Shown here piece by piece: positions 34,433 through 43,640 of a stretch of DNA of 64,000 nucleotides; the stretch's first letter is position 1, and each line of letters opens with the position of its first letter. The notes below the pieces were generated by a model, which was not told the DNA's origin, ran no database searches, and worked only from the letters and a program-made list of their open reading frames with translations. The translations under genes and the position numbers were made by a program. Source of the DNA: DATCVR01 sp036566745 (lineage in GTDB: Bacteria > Actinomycetota > Actinomycetes > Jiangellales > Jiangellaceae); assembly GCA_036566745.1 (NCBI GenBank), contig DATCVR010000287.1, positions 1 through 64,000 on the forward strand. The letters run 5' to 3'.

Positions 34433-34804
34433 ATGCGTTACCTGGTTCTGCTCGAGGGCTCGCAGCCGGACAGCCCGCCGCCTCCCGCCCTGATGGAGGC
34501 GATCGCCAAGCTCGGCGAGGAGGCGACCGCCTCGGGAGCCCTGCTCGACACGGCCGGCCTCGCGCCGAGTGAGCTCGGTGCTCGCGTCGACCTCACCGGG
34601 GGCGCGCTGAGCGTGGCCGACGGCCCGTTCGCCGAGGCCAAGGAGATGATCAGCTACGCCCTCTACGAGGTCAGGGCCAAGGAGGAGGCCGTCGAGTGGA
34701 CCCGCCGGTTCATCGACCTCCACAAGGACCTCTGGCCGGGTTGGGAGGGCGGGGCCAAAGTCCTGAAGGTCTTCGGGCCGGAAGACTTCGCCCCACCTGC
34801 CTGA
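34433..34804 (+). CDS. YciI-like (DGPF domain) protein
   Basis: This 123-residue protein has the ferredoxin-like YciI fold and the DGPF motif: MRYLVLLEGSQPD at the start, ASGALLDTAGLAPSELGARV in the middle and SVADGPFAEAKEMISYALYE. DGPF proteins are almost always encoded next to ECF42 sigma factors, as here (34879). They are thought to work with the sigma factor's targets; the reaction is unknown. A stem-loop separates the two genes. Confidence 0.9.
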   Translation: MRYLVLLEGSQPDSPPPPALMEAIAKLGEEATASGALLDTAGLAPSELGARVDLTGGALSVADGPFAEAKEMISYALYEVRAKEEAVEWTRRFIDLHKDLWPGWEGGAKVLKVFGPEDFAPPA

Positions 34805-34823
34805 CCTGCCACGACGGCCCGAG

Positions 34824-34857
34824 GCGGCCGTGGGCTCCTACCCGGGCCCACGGCCGC
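34824..34857. terminator. Stem-loop between YciI and ECF42 genes
   Basis: GCGGCCGTGGGC (34824-34835) pairs perfectly with GCCCACGGCCGC (34846-34857) around a 10-base loop and is followed by GTTGTGCTT. It probably terminates or attenuates the YciI transcript before the sigma gene. Confidence 0.6.
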
Positions 34858-34878
34858 GTTGTGCTTGGATCACACGGG

Positions 34879-36243
34879 ATGAGCACCGACGACACGCAGG
34901 CGGCCGCCGCCCACAAGGCCATCGATGCCCTGTGGCGGATCGAGTCCGCACGACTCATCGCCGGGCTCGCCAGAATCACCCGCGACGTCGGCCTCGCGGA
35001 GGAGCTGGCCCAGGACGCCCTCGTCGCGGCCCTCGAACAATGGCCGAGCGCCGGCATCCCACCCAATCCGGCGGGCTGGCTGATGACGACCGCCAAGAAC
35101 CGCACGATCGACGCCGCCCGCCGAAACGACGTCTACCAGCGCAAACTCGTCATCATCGGGCGCGACCTCGAAGCCCGGCAGGAGTCCGGCGCCGATCTCG
35201 ACGATGCCCTCGACGACCACATCGGCGACGACCTCCTCCGGCTGATCTTCACGGCGTGCCACCCCGTGCTGTCGATGGAGTCCCGCGTCGCGCTGACCCT
35301 GCGCTGCCTCGGCGGACTGACGACCGAGGAGATCGCGCGGGCGTTCCTCGTTCCCGAGTCCACGGCCGCACAACGCATCGTCCGGGCCAAACGCACGCTG
35401 GCCGAGCGGTCGGTCGCCTTCGAGTTGCCTACGCCGGACGAGCTGGCCGGACGCCTGGCGGCGGTCCTCGAGGTCGTCTACCTGATCTTCAACGAGGGCT
35501 ACTCGGCCACAGCCGGGGACGACTGGATGCGCCCGGCGCTGTGCGAGGAGGCGATGCGGCTGGCACGGATCCTGGCCGGTCTGGTTCCGGCTGAGCCCGA
35601 GGTTCACGGCTTCGTCGCGTTGCTGGAGCTCCAGGCCTCCCGCACTCCGTCGAGGACGGCCGCCGACGGGACCGTCGTGCTCCTCCTCGACCAGGACCGC
35701 CGCCGCTGGGACCGGCTGCTGATCCGGCACGGCCTCGACTCACTGGCCCGGGCCGAGGCGCTGGCCAGCGCACCGATTCCGGATCCGCCGGGCCGCACCC
35801 GGGCAGCGGCAGACGCTCCGCCGGGCCGCACCAGTGCGCCGGGCCGGCCGCCCGCGCTGGGGGTCTACACGCTCCAGGCCGCCATCGCCGCGTGTCACGC
35901 CCGCGCCGCCACGCCGGGCGACACCGACTGGGAACGCATCACCGCCCTGTACGAGCTGCTCCGACATGCCTGGCCGAGCCCGGTCGTCGAGTTGAATCGC
36001 GCGGTGGCCGTGGCGATGGCACGTGGCCCGGCCGAAGGTCTGGCGATCGTCGACGCCATCGCCGGCGCCCCTGAGCTGCGCGGATATCCACAGCTCCACG
36101 CCGTGCGGGCCGACTTGCTGGACCGGCTGGGCCGGGGCGAGGAGGCTCGTGCCGAGTACGAGAACGCCGCCGCCACCACGCGTAACGCCCGCGAGCGCGA
36201 TCTCTACCGGGCTCGCGCGACGGGTGGACGCGATCGGACATAG
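34879..36243 (+). CDS. ECF42 sigma factor with C-terminal TPR domain
   Basis: The 454-residue protein has region 2 (LIAGLARITRDVGLAEELAQ, PNPAGWLMTTAKNRTIDAAR) and region 4 (LTLRCLGGLTTEEIARAFLV, PESTAAQRIVRAKRTLAE). A long C-terminal TPR extension begins VVYLIFNEGYSATAGDDWMR (the DUF6596 signature) and ends LDRLGRGEEARAEYENAA. It is the standard ECF42 layout; control is through the C-terminal domain, not an anti-sigma factor. Between about 300 and 330 there is a Pro/Arg-rich insertion with repeated PPGRT before the conserved YTLQAAIAACHA. Confidence 0.92.
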   Translation: MSTDDTQAAAAHKAIDALWRIESARLIAGLARITRDVGLAEELAQDALVAALEQWPSAGIPPNPAGWLMTTAKNRTIDAARRNDVYQRKLVIIGRDLEARQESGADLDDALDDHIGDDLLRLIFTACHPVLSMESRVALTLRCLGGLTTEEIARAFLVPESTAAQRIVRAKRTLAERSVAFELPTPDELAGRLAAVLEVVYLIFNEGYSATAGDDWMRPALCEEAMRLARILAGLVPAEPEVHGFVALLELQASRTPSRTAADGTVVLLLDQDRRRWDRLLIRHGLDSLARAEALASAPIPDPPGRTRAAADAPPGRTSAPGRPPALGVYTLQAAIAACHARAATPGDTDWERITALYELLRHAWPSPVVELNRAVAVAMARGPAEGLAIVDAIAGAPELRGYPQLHAVRADLLDRLGRGEEARAEYENAAATTRNARERDLYRARATGGRDRT

Positions 36244-36451
36244 CCCGTCCGACGTCGGCCGGGCCGGAGCTCGCGTTCCTAAAGAAGTGTGGCAATTCGG
36301 GCGCCAGGCCGCGCTGAGCGGCCTACAATCCTGCACGGAAGTCCTCAGGGAGACAGTCGGAGCCGAGGGGGGCACCGACCATGGTCATCAGACCCAACCG
36401 TGCAACGAGCGGATCCCGGCGCCCAGCGGCGACGCCACCGGGCGCTACGAC

Positions 36452-38572
36452 ATGACCGCGCCCGTGAGCCGGGTGGCCATGCTCGTGTGCGGGCGGCGCA
36501 CCAAATGGCTGGTGGTCGTCTTCTGGGTCGCGGTCCTGGCAGTCACGTTCCCACTGTCCGCGAAGCTCACCGGTGCGCAGGAGAACGACGCCGCGTCCTG
36601 GCTGCCCGGCAGCGCCGAGTCGACGCAGGTCTTCCAGACTCAGCAGGACGCGTTCCAGACGGGTGAGGAACTCCCGGCCATCGTGGTGTACGAAAGGCCC
36701 GGCGGCATCACCGAGGACGACCAGGCCGTGGCCGCCGACCACGCCCAGCAGTTCGCCGACCTCTCCCACGTCACCGGCGAGGTGATCGGGCCGGTGCCCT
36801 CGGCCGATGGCGAGGCGCTGCAGGTCATCGCGTCGATCGACCCCGGCGACGGCGGCTGGTTCGAACTCGGCGAAGCGGTCGACGCGATGAACGAGATCAC
36901 CGCGGACCTGCCGGACGGTCTGTCCGCCTACGTGGCCGGGCCGGCCGGAGTCGCGGCCGACTTCGCGGAGGCCTTCGAGGGCATCGACAGCACGCTGCTC
37001 TACGCGGCCATGGCCGTGGTGATCGTCATCCTGCTGATCTCCTATCGCAGCCCGATCCTGTGGATCATCCCGGTCTTCGCCGCGTTCACTGCGCTGACCG
37101 CTGCCCAGGCGGTCGTCTACCTGCTGGCGGAGTATGCCGACGTCACGGTCAACGGCCAGACGGCCGGCATCCTGCTCGTCCTCGTCTTCGGAGCGAGCAC
37201 CGACTACGCATTGCTCATCGTCGCGCGCTACCGCGAGGAGCTGCGCCGGCACGAGGACCGGCACGAGGCCATGGCGTTCGCCCTGCACCGGGCCGGGCCG
37301 GCCATCATCGCCAGTGCCGCGACTGTCGCGGTGGGCATGCTGTGCCTGCTCGCCGCCGAGATGAACTCCACTCGCGGCATGGGCCCGGTCCTGGCGATCG
37401 GCATCGTCATCGGTCTCCTCGCGATGATCACGCTGCTGCCGGCCGTGTTGGTCGTCGTCGGCCGGTGGGTCTTCTGGCCGATCCGGCCCGCGTACGGGAC
37501 GGCCGAGCCGACCGAGCGGGGCGTCTGGGCGCGGATCGGGCGGTCGATCGCCCGCCGGCCGCGCTCGGTCTGGATCGGCACCGCCGCGGTGCTCGGTGTC
37601 ATGGCGCTGGGCCTGTTGACCCTCAACACCGGTGTGTTGCAGAACCGCGACGCCTTCGTGGACAAGCCGGCGTCGATCGCCGGCGAAGAGGCTCTGGCCA
37701 GGCACTTCCCGGCGGGTACGGGCAATCCGGTGGTCGTGGTGAGCGAGGCGGGCGCGGCCGACGAGGCGCGTACGGTCTTCGCCGACACCCCTGGCATCGC
37801 CGACGTGAGCGAGCCGGTCATCGCGGGGGACGTCGCCTACCTGGAGGGCACCCTCGAGTCCGCCGCGGACAGTTCCGAGGCCCAGGACACCGTGCTCCGG
37901 GTGCGCGAGGAGGTCCATGCCGTGTCCGGAGCCGAGGCGCTGGTCGGCGGCACCACGGCGATCAACCTCGATGCGCAGGAGGCGGCCGAGCGGGACAGCG
38001 CGGTGATCATGCCGCTCATCCTGGGTGCCGTGCTGGTGATCCTCATGCTGCTCCTGCGTGCGATCGTCGCGCCGTTGATCCTGATCGCGACCGTCGTGCT
38101 GTCCTTCGCCGCGGCGCTGGGGGTCAGCTCGCTCATCTTCGAGAACGTGTTCGGCTTCGCAGGCGCCGACACCGCGTTCCCGCTGTTCGTCTTCGTGTTC
38201 CTGGTCGCCCTCGGGATCGACTACAACATCTTCCTCATGACGCGGGTCCACGAGGAGGCGAAGACGTTCGGCACCCGTCGAGGGGCGTTGATCGCGCTGG
38301 CCGCGACCGGCGGGGTCATCACCTCGGCCGGACTGGTGCTGGCCGGTACCTTCGCCGTGCTGGCCACCCTGCCGGTGGTCGCGTTCGCCGAGATCGGATT
38401 CGCCGTGGCGTTCGGGGTGCTGCTCGACACGCTGATCGTGCGGTCGGTCCTGGTCACCGCGCTCAACCTCGACGTCGGCCGGCGGATGTGGTGGCCGAGC
38501 GCGCTGGCCCGGCGCCCCGAGGTCGACCTGGACGAGGCCGACGTGACGCCCGTGGCGACCAGGGAACGGTGA
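36452..38572 (+). CDS. MMPL-family RND transporter
   Basis: The 706-residue protein has the MMPL architecture: first helix WLVVVFWVAVLAVTFPLSAK, an external domain (about 40-165), five helices including GQTAGILLVLVFGASTDYAL (Asp of the proton relay), then a repeat of helix, external domain and five helices containing FVFLVALGIDYNIFLMTRVH. Both GxSxDY/GxDYN relay motifs are present. It probably exports lipids or hydrophobic compounds using the proton gradient. I chose ATG 36452 because the longer frame reads antisense to nothing conserved. Confidence 0.93.
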   Translation: MTAPVSRVAMLVCGRRTKWLVVVFWVAVLAVTFPLSAKLTGAQENDAASWLPGSAESTQVFQTQQDAFQTGEELPAIVVYERPGGITEDDQAVAADHAQQFADLSHVTGEVIGPVPSADGEALQVIASIDPGDGGWFELGEAVDAMNEITADLPDGLSAYVAGPAGVAADFAEAFEGIDSTLLYAAMAVVIVILLISYRSPILWIIPVFAAFTALTAAQAVVYLLAEYADVTVNGQTAGILLVLVFGASTDYALLIVARYREELRRHEDRHEAMAFALHRAGPAIIASAATVAVGMLCLLAAEMNSTRGMGPVLAIGIVIGLLAMITLLPAVLVVVGRWVFWPIRPAYGTAEPTERGVWARIGRSIARRPRSVWIGTAAVLGVMALGLLTLNTGVLQNRDAFVDKPASIAGEEALARHFPAGTGNPVVVVSEAGAADEARTVFADTPGIADVSEPVIAGDVAYLEGTLESAADSSEAQDTVLRVREEVHAVSGAEALVGGTTAINLDAQEAAERDSAVIMPLILGAVLVILMLLLRAIVAPLILIATVVLSFAAALGVSSLIFENVFGFAGADTAFPLFVFVFLVALGIDYNIFLMTRVHEEAKTFGTRRGALIALAATGGVITSAGLVLAGTFAVLATLPVVAFAEIGFAVAFGVLLDTLIVRSVLVTALNLDVGRRMWWPSALARRPEVDLDEADVTPVATRER

Positions 38573-38591
38573 TCAAGGGTGCGGCCGCGCC

Positions 38592-40253
38592 TCACGCAAC
38601 CCGGCGCTCGGCCACGATCACGGCCGTGGCCAGGCCGCTGAACTCGGTCGACGGGCTGGCCATCACGTCGATGTCGCAGGCGAGCCCGGCTGCTCGGCAG
38701 GCCTGCTCGACGAGGTGCGTGGTGAGATGGGTGTCCGGATGCCACGAGCCCTTGTGGGCCAGCTGATCGGCCACCGTCACCTGGCGGACCATGACGAGGA
38801 CTCCACCGGGCCGCAGCGCGGCGGCCATCGACCGGACGGCGACCTGGAACTCGCGCCGTAGCGAGGTGATCGGTTCGGTGGCGCCGAACGAGGTGATGAT
38901 CTCGTACGAGTCGCGCGGCAGCTCGAAGATCGAACTGCCGTGGACGTCGCGCCGGTGCGGCGGCCGCCCGGCAGCGGCTTCGTACCGCGCCGACAGGTCG
39001 GTCAGCAGCGCGTCGAGCTGTGGCTCTGCGGACGTGGTGGGGGCGCCGAAGGTGGTCGGTGATCCCGTCGAGTCCGACAGGACACGGCGTACGTCTCGGA
39101 TCAGCAGCTCGCACACGACGAGTGCGACCGTCTCCGGATCGAGGTTCGCGGCGTCGTAGAACAGGTTGTGATGGGTGTCCGGGCGCACGATTCCGGTGGC
39201 TCTGAGCAGGGCGTACGTCTTGTCCTGCTGCGCAGCGAACCGCGCGTCGAGCATGACGACGTGGAGGACGTGGCGGTTGTGCGAGTCGAGGAACCCGGCC
39301 GCTTCGAGGGCATGGCAGGTCGGTCGGCCGCTCCGCTTGAGGGTGATGCCGCGCCGGGTGAACTCGCGGTTCCGGTTCGGTGACTTGAAGGCGAGCTCGC
39401 GGACGAACGCATCGGTCGGCCGGAAGGTCACGTCGCCGCCCGACGTCTCGATCCGGCCGGCGTGGCTCCGCGTCAGCTGCTCGATGAGCTCGTCGAGGCG
39501 GGTCTCGGCGTCGCTCTCGCGCACGAGGACGTAGTCGTGGCCGGGTACGTCTTGGTGGCGCAGAACGCCCTCGTCGTAGAAGATCCGGCCCATCTGGACG
39601 ACGTAACGGTCACGGTCGTCGAATTCGAGGTCGCTCCCGCCGGAGGGAGCCGTGTAGTCGTCGAGCAAGTACACAAATCGAACATTCGACATGTCTCGCA
39701 GTGCTCGGCGCAAAGCGGACGCAATCAGCATGCCCGCGCGTTCGTCCGACGGCATGTTGTCGACGGAGACGTTGAGCGAGCCGTCCGGGTCGATGTGGTG
39801 AGCCGCGTAGGGGCCGACCGTCTCGATCTCCACGAACGGGGCGCCGACGACGATGGCTTTGGCGATCTTGTTCAGCCAGGCGTACTCGACGTCGATGCCC
39901 AGGGTGGCGAGTGCGTCGTAGTTCCCGCTGCGGACGGCGCTGAGCAGGTCGTTCTCACGCGCCGATCGAGGGATCGGGCGCGACAGCCTCCGGGCCTGGA
40001 GCTCGAGGCGACGCAGTAACCCTCGGGCGGAGTCCGAGATGTGCTGCGTCGGGGACAGCGCTGCCAGCTGCTCGGAATTGTTGATCGGGCGCGCTGTCAG
40101 AGCGTTCGCCATGAAGAACGCTTCGACCTGTTCCCAGGAATCGAGCCTCTCGAATGAGCGGGATCTGACGGGCTCCGTAGTGGCCTCGGACACGATCGCC
40201 GAGAGTAGCCAATCCGCGCGGGGGTCATCCACCCGCGAACCCGGAAATCTCAC
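38592..40253 (-). CDS. Large unidentified protein with methyltransferase-like C-terminus
   Basis: The 553-residue frame is open and protein-like throughout. Residues 1-140 are helical; 140-330 contain VGPYAAHHIDPDGSLNVSVD, RFVYLLDDYTAPSGGSDLEF and GHDYVLVRES; 330-400 have HVVMLDARFAAQQDKTYALL. The C-terminus (about 455-553) has SSIFELPRDSYEIITSFGAT, VAVRSMAAALRPGGVLVMVR and a final strand VIVAERR, like the second half of a class I methyltransferase; I see no canonical motif I. The family is not recognised. The start could be any of several GTGs (40253, 40232, 40193). It is convergent with the MMPL gene. Confidence 0.6.
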   Translation of the reverse strand: MRFPGSRVDDPRADWLLSAIVSEATTEPVRSRSFERLDSWEQVEAFFMANALTARPINNSEQLAALSPTQHISDSARGLLRRLELQARRLSRPIPRSARENDLLSAVRSGNYDALATLGIDVEYAWLNKIAKAIVVGAPFVEIETVGPYAAHHIDPDGSLNVSVDNMPSDERAGMLIASALRRALRDMSNVRFVYLLDDYTAPSGGSDLEFDDRDRYVVQMGRIFYDEGVLRHQDVPGHDYVLVRESDAETRLDELIEQLTRSHAGRIETSGGDVTFRPTDAFVRELAFKSPNRNREFTRRGITLKRSGRPTCHALEAAGFLDSHNRHVLHVVMLDARFAAQQDKTYALLRATGIVRPDTHHNLFYDAANLDPETVALVVCELLIRDVRRVLSDSTGSPTTFGAPTTSAEPQLDALLTDLSARYEAAAGRPPHRRDVHGSSIFELPRDSYEIITSFGATEPITSLRREFQVAVRSMAAALRPGGVLVMVRQVTVADQLAHKGSWHPDTHLTTHLVEQACRAAGLACDIDVMASPSTEFSGLATAVIVAERRVA

Positions 40254-40380
40254 TCGCCGAGAGCCCGCCCGCCGGACGATGTACGGCTGCGCGCATCGCG
40301 GGCGGAATCAGGGGCGCCCGGGGGTCGCCTGGGTGACATCACGGATGGTGGCAGCGCAACGCACCGGTCACCATCGAGGC

Positions 40381-41016
40381 ATGGATGATCGACAAGCCGT
40401 CCCGGCGGCGCTGCTGCGTGCTCGGGCGACCGGCTGGGCGTTCGCGACGGCCCCGCTGTGGTTGCTCGCCGCGTGGGTGATCCTGTGGCCGCTCGGCGGG
40501 CGATCGGGTCCTGGCACGGCATGGAACCTCGCCCACGTCGGGTGGCTGGTGGGATTCGCCTGCCTGGCGCTGGTCTGCGGTGAACTCCGACGGCGCGCGC
40601 TCGAACGGTCGCCGGACCAGGACCGCGCGGTGAACGTCGTGACCGGCCTGACGCTGGCCGGGCTGGCGCTGAGCTCGGCGCAGATGGTGGTCGATCTGGT
40701 CGCGGGCCTCGACGCGCTCAACTACGACGACATGCAGGCCCGGGCGGACGCGATCACCCAGTGGCTCGGTCTCGACCTGCTGCTCTCGACCGTGGGTCCG
40801 CCGCTGGTCTTCATCGGGCTGGCCGGATTGCTGACGATGGTGGCGAGACGACGCGGTGCGAGCCCGTTCGGCCCGGTCCTGGTGGTGTCGGCGTTCGTCG
40901 TGATCGCGGTCGACGAGGACCTCACCCCGATCGCGCTCGCCCTGATGCTGCTGGCCCTGGCCCCGACGGGATGGCGGATGCTGCGTGAACATCCGAGGAT
41001 CCGGCTCGCGGTGTAA
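40381..41016 (+). CDS. Six-TM membrane protein of unknown function
   Basis: This 211-residue protein has predicted helices near residues 16-34, 44-62, 83-103, 120-145, 155-170 and 175-195. The loop GPGTAWNLAHVGWLVGFACL between helices 1 and 2 contains a conserved-looking Asn-x-x-His. No transporter motif is seen. It is divergent from the large unidentified protein (40253). Confidence 0.6.
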   Translation: MDDRQAVPAALLRARATGWAFATAPLWLLAAWVILWPLGGRSGPGTAWNLAHVGWLVGFACLALVCGELRRRALERSPDQDRAVNVVTGLTLAGLALSSAQMVVDLVAGLDALNYDDMQARADAITQWLGLDLLLSTVGPPLVFIGLAGLLTMVARRRGASPFGPVLVVSAFVVIAVDEDLTPIALALMLLALAPTGWRMLREHPRIRLAV

Positions 41017-41138
41017 GCCTCCGTCGGGGGCACACCCGTCTGACGTGCACCAACGGCCGTTGACAGGCTGGCCGGTCCGACGCACGCTGAAACGGCGAAG
41101 GCAGGTGCATCGACACGGCACACACGGGGGCGGTCGAC

Positions 41139-41492
41139 ATGTCCGAGCGTGAGTACGACGCGACCACGATCACCGAGATCTCCTTCCCCGGAGGGAAGAT
41201 CAAGGACGGCCACATCAAGGCCGATCCCGACTGGCAGTTCACCCCAGACGAGAAGACTGGCGGCGCCCTGCTGCGGCAGATCGGCGGTGGTCCGGGGGTG
41301 ATCATCGATCCGTGCGAGTGCGCGCTGGAGACCGGCGGTTCGTGCGTGCAGGTCAGCGCCGAGGACGACGACGGAGTCATCATCGAGATCTGGTGTGAGG
41401 ACAACGGGTGCGGCTTCTGCGTGGGTGGGGTCCGGCCCGAGGCCGGCCTCGACTTCCAGCTGAAGCTCACCTTCGCCCGCGCCGCTCGCTAG
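41139..41492 (+). CDS. Cysteine-rich small protein
   Basis: This 117-residue cytosolic-type protein (no signal) has a cluster of Cys in its second half: DPCECALETGGSCVQVS and EIWCEDNGCGFCVGGVRPE, six in all. The first half has a Gly/Ile/Lys-rich strand region. The Cys pattern could bind a metal or be a substrate for a maturation enzyme; no modifying enzyme lies nearby. Identity unknown. Confidence 0.6.
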   Translation: MSEREYDATTITEISFPGGKIKDGHIKADPDWQFTPDEKTGGALLRQIGGGPGVIIDPCECALETGGSCVQVSAEDDDGVIIEIWCEDNGCGFCVGGVRPEAGLDFQLKLTFARAAR

Positions 41493-41599
41493 GGGGCGGC
41501 GGCGACCCTGGATCCGCGCCGGACGACGACGGATCGCCGACGGACCCACGACGGATCGGTGCCTGCGAGGACGCCGACCCGCCGTGGATCACACTCGCG

Positions 41600-43459
41600 C
41601 TACGAGTCGTCGCTGAACGTGCCCCCGAAGATGTCCGAGTTGCCGAACGTCGGCGGGCACGCGGTGTTCGGTCCCGGCCGCAGCGCGTCGGAGTGCGCGT
41701 TGGGCAGTTCCGCCGCCGAAGCGCGTTCCCTGGGCCGGTCACCCACGATCGGCTCGGCGCCACCGCCGCCGACGTCCTCGACGAACGCCTGCCGGTAGGT
41801 GTTGATCGCCGGGCACACGGTTCCGTTGCGCATGTCGTTCCACACGGCGGAGCCGAAGTCGCGGGTCGCCACGGCGTAGTTGTAGTCGCCGAGGAACTCC
41901 GAGGTCAGACCGTTGGCGCTCGAGGCGCGGCCGTCACCGACGGCACCGCGCAGCACCGTCGTCCAGGACCCGAGCTCGCCGCTGTCGGCATCGACGTCGG
42001 CGTGCCGCACGACCCCGAGGACGCGCCGGGGCGAGGTGGTGTCGTCGCGCCACGGATCCAGCCAGGCGTTGTAGACCAGCCAAGCATCCGTGCCGTCGGG
42101 CGAGATCGCGATCGCGGGGAAGTTGGCGCGATCGACGTCACCGTCGTTGGCGTCCATCGGGTCGGAGTACGTCTGGCCGCCATCGGTGGAGCTGACGACG
42201 AAGGCGCGTTCCTCGTTCATGCCCTCCCGGTCGTCGGACCAGGTGATCAGGATCTGGTCGGTGGCGTCGGCCCCGGACGGCGCACCGTTGGCGATGTCGA
42301 TGCTCGGGAAGGTGTTGGTGCGAGCACCGGCGATGCCGTCGATGGTGAACCGTCCTTGGGCCGGGTCGAACTGGCCGATGCCGCCGAGCGGCTGGACGAC
42401 GGCGCGCGGACGCTCGAAGGTGGCGCCGCCGTCGAACGACCGGGCCTGGAAGAACACGCCGTCGCGGGTGCCGATGTCGGTGCCGATCCACACGACGAAG
42501 ACGACCCCGGCGCTGTCCGTACGGACAGCGCAGCCCTGCCGGCCGCCGGTCTGGCTGTTGTTCGTGGCCGCCGAGAGCTGACGGACACGCCACGTGTCGC
42601 CGCCGTCGGTGGAGCGGGAGAACAGCACCGGCTCGGAGCCTGCGGTGCCGCGGAAGCCGACGTTGCACACGTAGACGTTGCCGAAGTGCACGCTCGACTC
42701 GGCGTTGTCGGCCCAGAGCTGCTCCTTGTCGCTGAACAGCGCGGAGTTCTGCCGCGTGACGACCACCGGATCCATCCAGGCGTCGTTGTCACCGGCGATG
42801 GCTCCGGCGAGGTCGTCAGTGCGGGACACCGCGATCGCGCCTTCGCCGCGGAACGGGTCGGCGCCTGGGAACTTCGTCGCGATGTTGGCGTAGTAGAGCC
42901 GCTGACCGTTCGACCAGGAGAACTCGCCGTCGGCGTCGGGCACCGGACCGAAGACCAGCTCCGGGTCGCCGTTGGAGACCAGGCCGGTCTCCGCGTAGTG
43001 CGGCAGGGTTCCGATGGGACCGGCCGGATCAGGGACGCAGCCGGTGTCACCGGCCGGCGGCTGACCGGGCGCCAGGTCCGGCTGGCCGAGGCAGCTCGGA
43101 GTGACCCGCGCCGAGAAGCCGGTGTAGGTCGGCTGGGTCCAGGTTCGACCGGCGTCCGTGGAGAACTGCACTCCGGACAAGCCGACCCCTGGGGTGAACG
43201 GGCAGGTCCGGTCGTCTCCGGCGTTGCAGGCCTCCATGTCGATGTTGTCGTTGGCTCCGGCGGCGAGAATCGACGGTTCGGCTGGGTTCACCGCCAGGCC
43301 CGGCTCGTTCTGCTTGTTCTGCGAGAAGATGGCGTCGTTGCTGCCTACCGTCACTTCGGTGGAGCCACCGGGGGTGACCGGGACGGCGGCGGCGAGTCCT
43401 GCGACGAGGACCGATCCGAGCACTGCGGTGATGACCGCGGCGAGGCTTCTGGTGCGCAT
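41600..43459 (-). CDS. Secreted sialidase-fold (BNR repeat) protein
   Basis: This 619-residue protein has a signal peptide (SLAAVITAVLGSVLVAGLAA, cut about AAA-V). The six-bladed propeller shows Asp-box motifs S-x-D-x-G-x-x: STDAGRTW (about 85), STDGGDTW (about 285), SFDGGATF (about 340) and STDGGQTY (about 425). FLGDYNYAVA and AVWNDMRNG are typical of exo-sialidase-like secreted proteins. The Arg triad is not fully evident, so enzymatic sialidase activity is uncertain. ATG 43459 has GGAG at 6 bases. It is monocistronic. Confidence 0.8.
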   Translation of the reverse strand: MRTRSLAAVITAVLGSVLVAGLAAAVPVTPGGSTEVTVGSNDAIFSQNKQNEPGLAVNPAEPSILAAGANDNIDMEACNAGDDRTCPFTPGVGLSGVQFSTDAGRTWTQPTYTGFSARVTPSCLGQPDLAPGQPPAGDTGCVPDPAGPIGTLPHYAETGLVSNGDPELVFGPVPDADGEFSWSNGQRLYYANIATKFPGADPFRGEGAIAVSRTDDLAGAIAGDNDAWMDPVVVTRQNSALFSDKEQLWADNAESSVHFGNVYVCNVGFRGTAGSEPVLFSRSTDGGDTWRVRQLSAATNNSQTGGRQGCAVRTDSAGVVFVVWIGTDIGTRDGVFFQARSFDGGATFERPRAVVQPLGGIGQFDPAQGRFTIDGIAGARTNTFPSIDIANGAPSGADATDQILITWSDDREGMNEERAFVVSSTDGGQTYSDPMDANDGDVDRANFPAIAISPDGTDAWLVYNAWLDPWRDDTTSPRRVLGVVRHADVDADSGELGSWTTVLRGAVGDGRASSANGLTSEFLGDYNYAVATRDFGSAVWNDMRNGTVCPAINTYRQAFVEDVGGGGAEPIVGDRPRERASAAELPNAHSDALRPGPNTACPPTFGNSDIFGGTFSDDS

Positions 43460-43640
43460 GACATCTCCAGTCGGTGGACTGACATCTGCGCGGCGCGCCA
43501 CCCCCGGCGGCCGGCGGGGTGTGCCGGCCCGTCCGGGCGTAGTGGTCGCACCCAGGAGCCTGGCCCCGTCCGACCGGTGATCACAATCGCTGGTCAGACC
43601 AGCTGATTGGCCATCGGCCACCGTCGTGACCAGCGCAGAC

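Noticed and set aside
36323..38251. Long minus-strand frame of 642 codons antisense to the MMPL gene
   Set aside because: High-GC shadow frame; the plus strand carries clear MMPL motifs.
41408..43606. Long plus-strand frame of 732 codons antisense to the sialidase-like gene
   Set aside because: Composition is Gly/Val/Arg/Asp shadow type, with no motif. The minus-strand frame has a signal peptide and Asp boxes.
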